The translations under genes were made by a program, and so were the position numbers. A stretch of 64,000 nt of DNA from Tachypleus tridentatus (lineage: Eukaryota > Arthropoda > Merostomata > Xiphosura > Limulidae). The notes beneath the pieces were generated by a model. The model was given only the letters and a program-made list of their open reading frames with translations. It was not told the DNA's origin and made no database searches. The stretch lies in the NCBI RefSeq assembly GCF_004210375.1, contig NC_134830.1:66008326-66072325 (forward strand), read 5' to 3'. Below, piece after piece: positions 11,635 through 23,099 of this stretch; position 1 is the stretch's first letter; each line of letters starts with the position of its first letter.

Positions 11635-12349
11635 CGATTTTAGGAGAAAATCGTGTTCAGTTTGACACTGTACAGCTACATTGTGGTTACAGTCCACTGT
11701 TTAAATTCCTGCCATTCTTTTACTGAAATTTAAAGATAAAACGTTGCCTTCATTGGAGTAGTATCGTTTTCCTTGTCCTTGAACTAATAAATATGAATAC
11801 TGAACCAATTCTCATAGATATAACGACCATTTCCAACAGGATAGCATGAGATAAATATTCATATAATGGTCGGCGAACTTGGTTGTCGTTGCTTCTATTT
11901 TTGCTATTTGAGGTTGACTACTAGTTTTGGTCTTGTTTCGTCATATGATTTACAGCGACATTTTTTTTTCTTTTCAGCGGAAGTAAAATAGAATTTTAAC
12001 GTGTATAGTAATTAGTAAAAAAGCAACAGCATTATTTATGAAGATGTTATTAAGTGTAAAGCAACACTCTATGAAGTTGATAGTGTGGGAAAGGGGCAGT
12101 CAGTATCTAAGGAATTTGGAGACTACAGAACTCTAATTCATTAGAAAATGACTGGAGTGAGCGGGTGTAGCGGTCGCCTTTCTACAATCAGCCGGTGTTG
12201 AGATCCTGGGACTCTGTTGTGGTTATGAAACCTTATAACACGATTTACGGAAAACACGTGCAAGGCCAAAAGAAAAGGGCTGATTTAGCGTGAGTGTGAG
12301 AAAGGAATATAAAAGTCAGGAGTTTAACGAAAAGAAAGAGAAGAATTTG
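11635..12349. other. No supported feature
   Basis: Unique-looking sequence. Around 12140-12230 a weak tRNA-like cadence (GTGTAGCGGTCGCC) is present, but I do not call it. Confidence 0.3.
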
Positions 12350-12624
12350 GTTTGTTTTGTTTTGAATTTCGCGCAAAGCTACACAAGGGCTATTTGTGCT
12401 AACTGTCCCTAATTTAGCAGTGTAAGACTAGAAGGAAGGCAACTAGTCATCACCACCCACCGCCAACTCTTGGGCTACTCTTTTACCAATAAATAGTGGG
12501 ATTGACCATCACAATATAACGCCTCTACGGCTGAAAGAGCCTGCATGTTTGGTGTGACGGAGATTCGAACCCGCGATCCTCGGATTACAAGACGAATGCC
12601 TTAACCATCTGGCCATGCCGGGCC
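12350..12624 (-). mobile_element. SINE family A, full length
   Basis: Reversed full-length copy, from TTTGTTTTGTTTTGAATTTC through TTCGAACCCGCGATCCTCGG to GGCCATGCCGGGCC. AAAGAGAAGAA (12335-12345) and AAAGAGAGGAAGAA (from 12626) are a possible imperfect target duplication. Confidence 0.9.
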
Positions 12625-12721
12625 TAAAGAGAGGAAGAACGGAAGATGTGAAAGGGAACAAATAAACAGATAGAAGCAAAAGAAGAAAGTAATGTGCCGC
12701 CAGTGAAAAACAAAACGTATT

Positions 12722-12985
12722 ATCTATGTAAAAACGGCTCGTTTGGGTTGAGAAAATTTTTTACGTACAGGAGCGAAGAACGTTTCGACCTTCTTTGGTC
12801 ATCGTCATGTTCACAAAGAAAGAAAGAGGTAACTGACCCGAAGTTGAACACATGTTTGAAAGGGGTTGTGTAACTGAGTGTCGGAATGTAGAGGGCGTGC
12901 TTAGATGTTTGAATATATAATTTTATATTATTTATTTTATTACTTTTTTTATTATTATGGTTCACTTGTATGAGCACATTAATTA
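12722..12985 (-). mobile_element. Single-arm Penelope-like/foldback relative
   Basis: Read on the minus strand it ends with the family terminus ACGGCTCGTTTGGG (reverse complement of CCCAAACGAGCCGT). Upstream it carries ATGACGA-T-GACC-AAAGAA-GGTC-GAAACG, close to the hammerhead-like motif of the foldbacks. The extra sequence to about 12985, ending in an AT-rich run, is not in the short copies, so this may be a longer terminal piece of the parent element. The 85-codon minus frame here has no recognised domain. Confidence 0.6.
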
Positions 12986-12989
12986 TAGG

Positions 12990-13545
12990 AATAAGTACAA
13001 TCTAAATAAAATTGATAGATATAACAAGAGAAAGTTATAGCACTATGACAACGGAAGGTAACAGCAGTAACAAAAACCAACTTTATTGTACTATATGAAA
13101 GAAGACAGAAAAATACATGAATTTATAAGTAAAAAGTAATATGATATACTTACCTTTTGCATGCAGATTCATAATGTAATATGACAGCATCAGAATGATG
13201 ATTATGCTGAATAGTGAGGATCGAAGCAAGGTAGTTATAGTTGAAAAAAGCGTCATTTGTTACAAGTTTATAACTTTAGTTGGTCATCGTACCAACGATC
13301 GTGTTCCTTTGAGCCTGAGAATTTTGAAATCACAGTCAAAACAAAGCTGGTTGGGGGACATGTTATCTCGTGTCGTTCTGCACAATAAAAGAATGATATT
13401 CATGTTCATACAAGTTTGACAGTGCCATCTGGTGGATCATGAGGGAACCACATGATATATATGCTCAAGTTCTGTAAATTATCTCATCTCTCCTAGTAGT
13501 AGATTTTGGAAATATTTACCCTTTCTAATACAACTTGGAATTACC
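12990..13545. other. No supported feature
   Basis: AT-rich. A 74-codon plus frame at 13195-13419 is unrecognised and probably chance. Confidence 0.35.
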
Positions 13546-13559
13546 TACCCTAATGGCAG

Positions 13560-13695
13560 GTCCCCCGCTGGGACAGCGCTAAGTCTTCGGATTTACAAAG
13601 CTAAAATCAGGGGTTCCATTCCCCTCGGTGGACACAGCAGATAGCCCGAAGTGGCTTTGCTGTGAGAAAAACACACAAATACACATACACACACA
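13560..13695 (+). mobile_element. SINE family B, full length with 14-bp target duplication
   Basis: GTCCCCCGCTGGGACAGCG head, B box GGGGTTCCATTCCCC, CAGATAGCCCGAAGTGGC and an ACACAC tail. TACCCTAATGGCAG (13546-13559) and TACCCTAGTGGCAG (13696-13709) form a 14-bp duplication with one mismatch. Open frames crossing it on both strands are artefacts. Confidence 0.92.
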
Positions 13696-13709
13696 TACCC
13701 TAGTGGCAG

Positions 13710-14866
13710 ACTTTGGACCTTTGAACTCTCTAGGATCACTTTCTGGAACTTTGGCTCAGGTAATCTCTTCGGGCGATGACAACTTCCACTGGGAGGTAAC
13801 CTTTGATCTTTTTCTTTTTTTAAGCCTTCAGGCACCTGCATCCTTTGGGATTAGGTTAACTACTTATGTTATTGTTTTGAAACATTATATTTTAAAGTTG
13901 TAATACAGATATTAGATCTTAATTAAGTATTTTAAGTAAAAACATCAAGATTTGTTAATATCTCTGGCGAAAATATTTTTATCTATAAAAGTCTGAAGTT
14001 TGAAAGCTCTCTGGTTAATGCTTATAATGCCAATTATTTTAGTTTCGTGATAGTATATATGAATTTCTATATTGTAATATCCTTAAAATATGCAAGTGGG
14101 AAAATAGTTGTTTTTTTTTTAAAATTGAAGTGTAAGAACGGGTGCACCAAAAAAGCGAGGAAACAAGGTAGGAATGAGCATGGTGTGATAAAACTTCCAC
14201 TGTACAACCTCACAATGGAACATGTCCAAAACCTCTTCATACTTACTTCGTTTATTTGTTTCTATAGTTTATAGAATAAACCAGATTAACTCAAGTTATC
14301 AAACTTATGCTTATCATACAATAACTAGATGTTTCTGTGGAACGAATTATTAGTGGCAATACTTCTATTGTAATATGTTTCTGCAGTACCAGAAGAATCA
14401 AATATTCCTGTGGACCCATAACTTGTATGTTTTATTATTTACAACTTATCCTTCCTTTCTCAACTGTATGAGAAGGCAACAGGATCTCGCACATTAGTTG
14501 TATAAGTGGATTAAAATACAAAGATAAAACATTCTGAGAGGTTTCTGTGTATCGACGTCATGTATTCATATACTGTCTATACAAATGTAGAAGAATTATA
14601 GACACATTTTTTGTATGCACCCATGAGTTGTATTATTCATTAACATAGAAAAACATGTATGCATAGACCGGATGTTGGACACTAATCTCTCTATAAACGA
14701 ATTGGCTGCTTAGTACCATTGAATGAAGAAAAAGTGCTACCATTTTGCCCCCTCATAAAGCAAAAAGCCGTAGAATAATACAAAATACTATTTTTATTTT
14801 TTACAAGAACGCAGTTTTATTCTGTATGGAAACAATTTTGATTCTATCTTGTCTAAACCTGAACTA
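13710..14866. other. No supported feature
   Basis: AT-rich sequence with a 75-codon plus frame at 14047-14274, unrecognised. No repeats identified. Confidence 0.35.
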
Positions 14867-14935
14867 TTGTTTGTTTTGAATTTCGCGAAAAGCTTCACGA
14901 GGACTACCTGCATTAGTGGGATTGACTGTCACTGT
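14867..14935 (-). mobile_element. SINE family A with large internal deletion
   Basis: TTGTTTGTTTTGAATTTCGC and CTTCACGAGGACTACCTGCA (reversed 3' end) jump directly to TAGTGGGATTGACTGTCACT, skipping about 100 bp of body. The head is absent. Confidence 0.7.
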
Positions 14936-15075
14936 ATGTGTCAAGATTAACTTTATATGATTTGGACATGTATCTCAAGGTTAACTTTATTTATTTTAAA
15001 CACCCACAGCATGTCTCAAGATAAACGTTATTAATTTCTAACACTTACAGTATATCTATAGATTAACTTTGTTGC
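14930..15075. repeat. Short degenerate tandem repeat, about 40 bp unit
   Basis: Four diverged units share GTCTCAAGATTAACTTTAT or close variants, at about 40-bp spacing, immediately after the truncated SINE. Confidence 0.55.
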
Positions 15076-15219
15076 TACTGATGTATGAAAAGAATCGGTT
15101 TGGACTATTCTCTCCTCATCTTTTGTCCTGTTATTTCTCATTGAACTGTTTATCTAGATTGTGTAGTCTTATCTTAGCAAAGAATTCAGAAAGTAGCTTT
15201 AACCAGTAGATACAAATGT

Positions 15220-16260
15220 TTAATGATAACATTTGTATCAAACATCCGATCATTAAGTGTTAGAAGTAAATTCACACGTGATATATTTGAGAGATTGCAG
15301 AGAACGTCTGATGAAATCAAAAACAAAATACAATCTGAATGTAGAAGTTACCGATGTAGACTTAACAAATGCTGTAAACATTTTTCAGTCTCTTCAGATA
15401 TTTTAAAACACTTGAAGATGGCTTTTCTAAGCCTCCTTTGTCCTTCCAAATCATGAAACCATGAGCTTTTCCTTCTTTGTCAGATAATACCTCCACACGA
15501 CACAAGATATCTAGTATTTCTGCTAGCCATTTGAACTACATACCTTGCAATTCAGGACATTGCTGCTTCCCTCTAAGAAACAAACTAATTAAGTTTGGTA
15601 CCTCAGCATAATCATGTCTATTTAGGGCTGACTTTTGATATAAAATATAAGAGGTCATATTTTCTCATTAGAAGATATCTGAACATTCAGATACAGCATC
15701 AACATCTGGTAGTATAGTAAGAATCTTTGTGTTGTCTGGGATACAACTGTCTGTGTCTGTTACTATTATGTGATGCACAAATAACCTTTTATACACATCC
15801 ATGAAATGATTAGCAGTGTGGTTTGTTATTGAAATCACTTTTAGTATAGATAGCTGAAAAGAACAACTCAGTGTGATTCTTATTCATTTTGGAGTTCAAT
15901 AAATAGCTGTACGTGCAATTGAACCTCCCACAAGGTCATAAGACACATGCTAAACACTTTTACCAGCAAATCCATCTACCACGAAACATTCCATAGGTAT
16001 TTCTAACAATCGTCAGTTGAAACAGTCATGATTGCAAAAACATATTTGGCAACTGGAGAATCATTATCACATTGTCCACTGCCAACATCTACAAAACTCT
16101 AATACCTGTTATTAATAAACTCAATGTGTTTCTTTATGGCCACTTCATCTAATATTAATAAGCAAATAGTTTTACACTTCTTCTGCTGATCTTGCCCGGC
16201 TCTTGTTTGGAGAGTTAAAAAGTCAGCAAATAGATCCTCATTTACTTTACTGTACTGTAA
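15220..16260 (-). pseudogene. Decayed P-element-superfamily (THAP9-like) transposase
   Basis: Minus-strand remnant of a P-element-type transposase, recognisable as ordered blocks. An open stretch starting near 16257 leads into LLILDEVAIKKHIEFINNR (about 16110-16165), matching the family's 'LDE' region with the first catalytic aspartate. SPVAKYVFAIMTV follows. After a frameshift comes IPMECFVVDGFAGKSV (about 15960-15995), matching the conserved 'ID/VDGLSG' block. Near 15850-15875 is ELFFSAI, followed by DFNNKP, corresponding to the 'E-FFS-IR...NNNP' region with the terminal acidic residue. KDKGGLEKPSSSV at about 15411-15447 matches the C-terminal 'GGL-PS' block. Stops and frame changes show it is dead. 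No THAP zinc finger or terminal repeat was found. The plus-strand frame at 15223-15456 is its antisense shadow. Confidence 0.75.
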
Positions 16261-17920
16261 CGTGATTTTATATATCAGTAATTAATTTGTGTTGATATCC
16301 TCTAAATATATCATCAGTGTGGACGTGTACCATGATATTAAGGTATGTGTAAGTAATGGTGTATGTGTGTTGTGTGCATTCTCTTTACTTATGGTGTGTG
16401 TACGCTTTGGTAGTGTGCATGTGTGCTGTACATCTAATAACACATACTATAGTATGCAGTGTCATTTGGGTGACATAGTGTGAGTTATAGTTGTGTTCAT
16501 ATAACAGCGGTTGGTAAGTAAGTTAATTAATGTACTTAATTACTTCACGCCAGCACTAACATGTGATCCATGTGCTACTACTCTAATTGGTTTACTTATA
16601 ACTATGATAAGTCTGTTTGTTGCACAGCTAGAATCATTTAACAATGTCAAACAATCAGTGTTATTGAAAAATTTGTGATTTTGTGAATTTTTGTATTTGC
16701 TTTGCTCGCTTTATCAAATGGTTCTATGACTTGAAGTTTTGTATGTGATTGCTTGTCACCTAAGAGTGTCTCTCAAATACTTTTGGCGATTTGTTGATTG
16801 GTTGTTAAAGGCGTATATCAGTTACTAATTTGTATTGCATGTATTGTGTATCTGCTTCGTTCCTTCTATAATTACTACTGTACTTATGATAGTTAATAAA
16901 ATAGAAAAATAAAAGTTGTATACATTCTCACTGAAAATCTAAATCATGTAACAAAGAATTTAAGCAAAATATTTATATCTCAATAATTTAATTTTTATTT
17001 TTGGGGGCAATATCTTAAAGTAGGTGATTTTTGTATTTTATTTTTACTCTAAGCTAATATGGCGCCATACCGCCCAGTTTACTCAACGTTCTACTTTGGT
17101 TGAGCTATAATAAATTATTATTCAATTAGTTTTCAGTGAAACTGTAATAATTTCTAATGGGAAATCATAAAGTGGTTAAAAAAATTATACACCAAGAAAA
17201 ATATTTAGGTTTATAAAATAAAAATGCGGTTTGTAAAAATTAAGTTAAACAAAAGAACAATTTGATGTAAAATATCAATTAAGAATATTGTATATTTTTT
17301 AAAAAAATGACCAGTAAATTAAAACACATGCACGAGTAGGAAATAAAAGCTTTAGCTATAAACACAGTGTTTTCATCAAACTTAATTATCATAATTAAAG
17401 TACTAACAAAAAACAGTAAGTGTAATTAACTATGAAATATGGCGTTTTCATAGTATGTGCCTAAACGTAATCTAATATTTGAGGATGGGGAAAAAGAAAA
17501 CACTATGTATTACGTATATCACGGGGACATCCAGAAGATACGACGAGACCAAACACGTGTGAATAAGACAGCAGAGCATTTTTACTGCAAATTACATTTA
17601 TATATTAAGGTTTTTTTAAAGCCTTTGTACATTTTATTCGTGTTTCACCAAACATTTTTCTGTATGTTGTAGATGTTACTACATATTTGGTAATGGAGCT
17701 TAGAATTAATATTTTTTACATTAGAAAATTCATGTTATATTTCATTTTTGCATAGTTTGTGAAAATCCCTATCTATTAAACTACACACAAATTTTTACAA
17801 ACAGTTTATCACACTTTATAGAAACAGTCTGTAACCTCTGACGTCACTGACCTAACATATAGCATCTTATTTTTTGGTACTCTACAAATTTTCAGTCTTT
17901 CGATAGTGCTACAGTCCTTG
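16261..17920. other. No supported feature
   Basis: AT-rich. A GT-rich patch lies at 16330-16490. The 5' end of the P-like element may extend into the first few hundred bases, but I saw no THAP-type CxxxC-Hxx(C/H) pattern. Frames at 16289-16483 and 17457-17672 are not recognised. A perfect TGACGTCA at 17839 is listed separately. Confidence 0.35.
17839..17846. promoter_or_regulatory. Perfect CRE/ATF palindrome TGACGTCA
   Basis: Eight-base consensus for CREB/ATF bZIP dimers. Function is not shown. It is one of six in the window. Confidence 0.35.
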
Positions 17921-18042
17921 TGAGTGTGTGTTTGTCTTATAGTAAAGCCACATCAGGTTATCTGCTGAGCCCACCGAGGGGAATCGAACCGCTGATTTTA
18001 ACCTTGTAAATTCGTAGACTTACCGCTGTACTAGTGGGGGTC
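17921..18042 (-). mobile_element. SINE family B, full length
   Basis: GTGTGTGTTTGTCTTATAG tail, TAAAGCCACATCAGGTTATC, GAGGGGAATCGAACCGCTGA (B box reversed), and CTTACCGCTGTACTAGTGGG at the head end. Confidence 0.9.
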
Positions 18043-19009
18043 GCAGTGCGTGTGGAGAAAATACGTTTATATAGCGACACCAGTAAACAACGTGGAACCA
18101 AACGACAAACATCTCGACTGGGGAAGCTCCTATGACAGAGTTGGCTCCGAAGCCAGAAACCAATTCAGAACAACATTTTTGACCTAAAAATAAATGTTAT
18201 GGTTACGAAAGAAAACCTTCCGATTTTAAAAAAACCATTATAGTGAGGATGGGAGCACCTTCTCGCTCCATTAACAAAATTTCACTAACATCTCAAAATC
18301 AATGGCTGTTTTCATAAAGATGGCTGAAGGAACTGGAATGACAGTAACCTCATTCGACCAAAGATTTGCCAAGTCTCCTGAACCAGGTACATTGGACTTT
18401 TGCGCCTTTTTTAATATCTTAACTTAGCTTCAGAAGCCGACATTTGCGTATGCTGGTTATCTGTGGAAAGTTTATCAAATTTTGTGTACTCTAATACTTA
18501 TCTTGCCATTTGTCGGGTAATAGTGCGTAATAATGGCATATCATATTGAACATGTTCAACACCAGAATAATTATAATTTCAAGAGCAACATGAGACCATA
18601 AACAGTCTTCTTGTAACGCATGGTTAACCTTTAGTAATAAATATATGTATATATAACTATTTACCTATAATAAAGAAAGTTTACCTTTCGAAAACTCTCG
18701 GGTAATTGGAACTTATATTTTTGTATTGAACTGATTTTTGAAACTACGTATTTTTCTAACATCACGAGTACACACACACACACACACATATATACTTACA
18801 CACAAGTCCAGGAGGCGTTGCAGTTAAAGTTGAGGTTATAAAAAAAATTGCTATATTGTTATTTTCTATAAAGACCTTGTTCATTCTTTAGCCAGTTCAC
18901 CAAAACATTTAAATCAGTTGTTATAAGCACTCCAGTGATGTTTTATCCAATAACACTTTTTCTTCGAAATGTTTAAAAACCGTTTATTTCCCGATGCATC
19001 AAGTCTTTC
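18043..19009. other. Mostly unique DNA with a CA microsatellite
   Basis: No coding or repeat-family signal apart from the CA run at 18770-18788. Confidence 0.35.
18770..18788. repeat. (CA)n microsatellite
   Basis: About nine uninterrupted CA dinucleotides, followed by TATATA. Confidence 0.85.
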
Positions 19010-19127
19010 AATAGGTCCGTGGTAAGTCTGAAGACACATAATGCTAAAAACCGGATTTTGGTAACTGCGGTGGACACAACACAGACAGCCCATTGTGAAA
19101 ATTTGTGCTAAACTAAAACAAAAGAAA
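19010..19127 (+). mobile_element. SINE family C
   Basis: CGTGGTAAGTCTGAAGACAC, ATAATGCTAAAAACCGG, TGCGGTGGACACAACACAGA and CAGCCCATTGTGAAAATTTG match family C order. The 72-codon minus frame here is a shadow. Confidence 0.75.
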
Positions 19128-19369
19128 GACATTTAACACAATAATGTTAATTTCCTATACAGTTCAACTGCTACGGTGATTGGACGCATTGCGCGGTTAG
19201 CATTCTTATAAAAAAGTTCCTCCAAACAATGTTGGTGATAATTGCTAATAAGAGAGAAGAGTTTAACTTACAAAATTCATGGATGCTCAACTGATTCACT
19301 ATTCCTCACTAGCATGAAATAAGAATACATGATGCAAAAATAAAACCGAAGTGAAAATGCACAAGAAAG

Positions 19370-19500
19370 ACATGAAGGGGCATTTCCGAACATACTCGAC
19401 AGGGGGCGGTAAACAGACGGCGTCGCCTAAACTGTGCCTCGCCCTAAGCGTAGCAAGCGCACCATAAGCAGAGCAGAGGGGGGTCAAACGTTGACTGACA
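19370..19500. other. GC/CpG-richer island
   Basis: Clearly higher in G+C and CpG than its flanks, with a GC-box-like GGGGGCGG at 19402-19409. No repeat family is recognised. It could be a regulatory element or an unrecognised exon. The 62-codon minus frame across it has no known domain. Confidence 0.35.
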
Positions 19501-19928
19501 TAAACTGTTGACTGATGTCCTTTCCAGCCAGGTGGGATGTAAGCGGTATCTAGTCAGCGAATCTTTAGCAAAGATGAGAGAAAATTAAATTTAATACACT
19601 GCACTCAAAGTGACTATGAACAAAATGAAGTCGTAACCATATACATAGAGTCCTACTCTGGTTTTTTCGGTTGTTTTTTTCTAGCAAACAGTGGAATGGC
19701 TCTCTTTAAATACCAGGCTTTCACAACCTCTAGCTGCTGATAATAATTTAACACAGAACATTTTGAACCCCGTTTAACATTGTGACATTACATACTATGC
19801 TAAAAACGTTTCACTTTGAGTTACTTGCATTCGACGTAGACACTACAGGTTTGTTAAATTCGTGGTTTAGAACTCTAAAATGCCTTACAGGATACACAGG
19901 AGTATCTACAGATAACTAGATACCAAAC

Positions 19929-20125
19929 CGTATCTCAGAACGTCTGGTGTGGGTATTAACACTTTTACTAATAAGCAGAGAACAGCTTTTCGACCTTCCT
20001 AGGTCATCTTCAGCTTCACCTAGGAATGTCGAAACGTTGTTCTCTGCTTATCAATAAAAGTGTTAATACCCACACCAATCGTTCTGAGATACATTTTTAT
20101 TTCATGTGGGTTTCTCGTCATCAAG
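19929..20125. mobile_element. Foldback/Penelope-like element with hammerhead-like core
   Basis: Long palindrome. The left arm TATCTCAGAACGTCTGGTGT and GTATTAACACTTTTACTAAT is matched by the right arm ACACCAATCGTTCTGAGATA, and it ends GGGTTTCTCGTCATCAAG. On the minus strand, 19988-20013 reads CTGAAGA-T-GACC-TAGGAA-GGTC-GAAA, fitting CUGANGA/GAAA. AACTAGATACCAAAC (19914-19928) and AATAGATATCAAAAC (20126-20140) look like an imperfect target duplication. Confidence 0.8.
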
Positions 20126-20161
20126 AATAGATATCAAAACGCTACATTTCAGAAAAGGCAC

Positions 20162-20426
20162 TTTTGAATTTCGCGTAAAGCTACACGAGGGCTATCTGAG
20201 CTAGCCGTCTCTAATTTAGCAGTGTAGGACTAGGAGGAAGGCAACCAATCATCACCACTCACAGCCAACTGCTGGGCTACTCTTTTACCAACGAATAGTG
20301 GAATTAACCGTCACATTATAACGTACCACAGCTGAATGGGCGAGCATGTTTGGTGTGACGAAGATTCGAATCCACGACCGTCGGATTACTAGTCGAATAC
20401 CTTAGCCACCTGGCCATGCCGGGTCC
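20162..20426 (-). mobile_element. SINE family A, full length
   Basis: TTTTGAATTTCGCGTAAAGC to GGCCATGCCGGGTCC, with reversed B box GATTCGAATCCACG. Confidence 0.9.
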
Positions 20427-20520
20427 CTTCGATGGAACAGCGGTAATTCTTTGAACTTATAATGCTAAAATACAGGGTGGACACAGCAAACAAACCAAAG
20501 TACCTTTACTTTAAAAGAAA
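20427..20520 (+). mobile_element. SINE family B-like, degenerate
   Basis: Directly abuts the family A copy: GATGGAACAGCGGTAATTC, CTTATAATGCTAAAATACAG, GGTGGACACAGCAAACA. Part of the head is deleted. Confidence 0.6.
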
Positions 20521-20648
20521 TAATGACGTACAAAAATGTTGAAAATCAAATACTCTGAAATTTCAGTTCTGGTGTTGATAAAATAACAGTTCGAACATAG
20601 CTGTATAATAGTTTGTATTATACAGCTCTCTATTTCTAAGAACTCGTT

Positions 20649-20745
20649 CTCCCGCTGTTACAACGCTACAATCAGGGGATCGATTCCCCTCGGTGGACTC
20701 AACAAATAGCCCGATGTGGCTTTGCTATAAGAAAACACATACACA
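20649..20745 (+). mobile_element. SINE family B with internal deletion, 15-bp target duplication
   Basis: CTCCCGCTGTTACAACGCTA (about 28 bp of head missing), GGGGATCGATTCCCCTCGG, ATAGCCCGATGTGGCTTTG. TTCTAAGAACTCGTT (20634-20648) and TTCTAAGAAGTCGTT (20746-20760) are a target duplication with one mismatch, so the deletion was probably already in the inserted RNA or arose afterwards inside the element. Confidence 0.9.
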
Positions 20746-20760
20746 TTCTAAGAAGTCGTT

Positions 20761-22080
20761 TGCAATGGTTATCTCAAAGAAGGACAAACCTTTAACTAAT
20801 TCGATATTTTCACTTGAAGCGGAAACTGGGTGATAAAACCTGCGACTTTCGTAGCACTGTAGAGAGCATTTAAGTTCGCCCTCCTTGATTAACTTTTGTA
20901 TATATTAAAGCAATATTAACTACTCTTACTGAAATATTTCTCCACGGATACACATGATATGTGACGAGGGGGTCTACAAATTGGATCCTGTTAAGTAGTT
21001 TTTATGTTTCTGCCTTTTACAAACACAAATAGTGTGAAATTAGGCATGTTCTAGGTACAATACACAGAAAACTCGAGCACCAATTAGTGGAATTAAGTAA
21101 ATATTAAGGATAATTTTGTTTGCATGCGTTTGGATGATTTATGTGTTAATAGAAGTTCCTGCAATACAAAGGTAATGGTCACACAAGCAGTTTGATTCAT
21201 AAATATAAGTTGCGAAAATGTGTTTAAAAAACAGTTTAGGGTTCACACCCTATTAGTAATTTTAAAATTAAAACAACTATTTATAATAACCATTCATTTA
21301 AATTGGATTTCCAGTGGTAAGCTTTCATTTATGGTTTTCATACGTTTACCACATGCTTGCTAGTGATGATCTAAAACACAACTTTTACTCCATATAACAG
21401 CAACACAGCCTCCTACTAAACATTCTTAATTACAAGTTTTAGTTTGTAGCAACATGTATTTATCAATAATGCATAAGGAAGTCTGATAATTGATAAAACA
21501 TACACAAGTATTTTACCTATTTATATTATCAAGTTAATTATACGTAGGAAATTGATAAAAGTTTATTTACCCATTTTGTATATAATATTTATATCTACAG
21601 GTGATTTATCACTATTTTACTGTAATCTTAAGCCTTTAAAAGAGGTGTTTCCTTTTGAGTCACTAAAAGTTCAAATACTTTCTCTTTATACAATTTAAGT
21701 ACGATGCAATCAACCATAACACGAGAGTGAATACCATTATTGAACAAATTTGTTATAATTCATGTTTCTTAATTAATAATTCTTAACTGCAGAGTGTCTA
21801 AATTTTAAATACTATACATAAAGCTAAAGTTTTTTTTTTTACTTTATTTTATGATTAGTTATTTAACACTTCGTAAATTCTGACTCCCAAAATATCGCGC
21901 TAACTTTTCCAAATCATAACATTCATAGTTTTGTATTTTACCTTCATTTACCAAAATAATATTATGTCTTCATATTCTTTAAGTCTCTGTTACTGTTCAC
22001 TTATTCTGGTACACGTCTGCCCCAAAGTTCACCAGAGTTCAACGGTTACATAAGCAATGCTATCTAGGAAGATAGCGTCC
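20761..22080. other. AT-rich stretch, no feature seen
   Basis: No repeat or coding signal recognised over about 1.3 kb. Confidence 0.4.
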
Positions 22081-22083
22081 CAT

Positions 22084-22130
22084 TAACCATGGTTCTCAAC
22101 CGGTACTCATTGAGTCACGACCGGTTTCAA
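22084..22130 (+). other. Possible hAT-type transposon end
   Basis: CATGGTTCTCAACCGG followed by GAGTCACGACCGG resembles the start of hAT/Charlie elements (CAG-GGTTCTCAACC, then GGTCGCGACC). I found no matching opposite terminus or 8-bp duplication. The 83- and 60-codon frames nearby are unrecognised. Confidence 0.3.
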
Positions 22131-22983
22131 AGACTTGATTCACATCTTTTACTAATAGTTATTCGAAAACGGTTTGTGTCTATTCTTTTAGGACCAGTTT
22201 GGGTCTTTAACCTTGATGATAATACACCTCGGCTATTTTCCATGAAGACTATCAAATTGGGTTCTCTCTTTTTCAACAGCGATCTTCCAAGTGCTTTAAT
22301 GTTTAGCAATTTTTATTTTTCCTTCAATTGTTTATATTAAGATGTTATTTTGAGCTCATCCTTACAATGTTTATTATCCATTTCTATCTACTAATCACGC
22401 TCATTTATCTTTCCGAATTTCCCCTTCGTAAGTGTTCGTAAGCTATTGTACTTTCAATATTCTTCTCCGACATCCATGTTGAAATCGGTCCAATTTATGA
22501 TTGTTCTTTACAATCATTCTTCATGATTTTGAGGTGAGTTTTACATTACTACTGAAAACATTCATTTTGTTTTCAGTGTACAAATGCTACTGCTCTTAGT
22601 TTCCTATAATTTTGTGAATTCTGTCTCTGCTTTATATATCCTCACTTAGATGTCTTCTTCTATTACCCCCTGTTTGCCAATTATTTCTTAAAGATTTACA
22701 AATGGCTCTGCCTAGTCAATTTCCTCTTCCCTAACTTTAAAATGATCTTTCTTCTCTTGATTATTCGTCTTTTAATCTTATTGTCATTTACTTTCAAACC
22801 AACGTCAGGTGAATATTCAACTGAACTTGTAATTATGTCGTTTGTATGTTGGAAATTCTCAGTTGTGAACTTCAGCTTTATCCCGGTATTGTATTTTTCT
22901 GTTGTTTTCATTATTTTGTAGCCTGTTACTAACAGAAATAGGAAACTGAACACCACACATTATTTTTTGTTTGATTGCATCTT
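22131..22983. other. No supported feature
   Basis: AT-rich. Minus-strand frames at 22696-22956 and 22859-23086 are unrecognised or overlap a SINE. Confidence 0.35.
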
Positions 22984-23091
22984 TTTGTTTGTTTGGAATT
23001 AACCACAAAGCATGGGATATTTGCACTCTGCCTATCACTGGTATCGAAACCAGGTTTCTAGTGGTGTGAGTCCGCAGATAAGTCACTGGGA
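22984..23091 (-). mobile_element. SINE family C
   Basis: TTTGTTTGTTTGGAATTAAC, ACCACAAAGCATGGG, GGTATCGAAACCAGGTTTC (B box reversed) and GTGAGTCCGCAGATAAGTCA. Confidence 0.75.
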
Positions 23092-23099
23092 GAACTTAT

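Noticed and set aside
13593..13903. Opposing frames of 82 and 91 codons
   Set aside because: They cross a SINE B copy and its flanks, mirror each other and have no domain.
15223..15456. 77-codon plus frame
   Set aside because: It is the antisense shadow of the P-element-like transposase C-terminal region.
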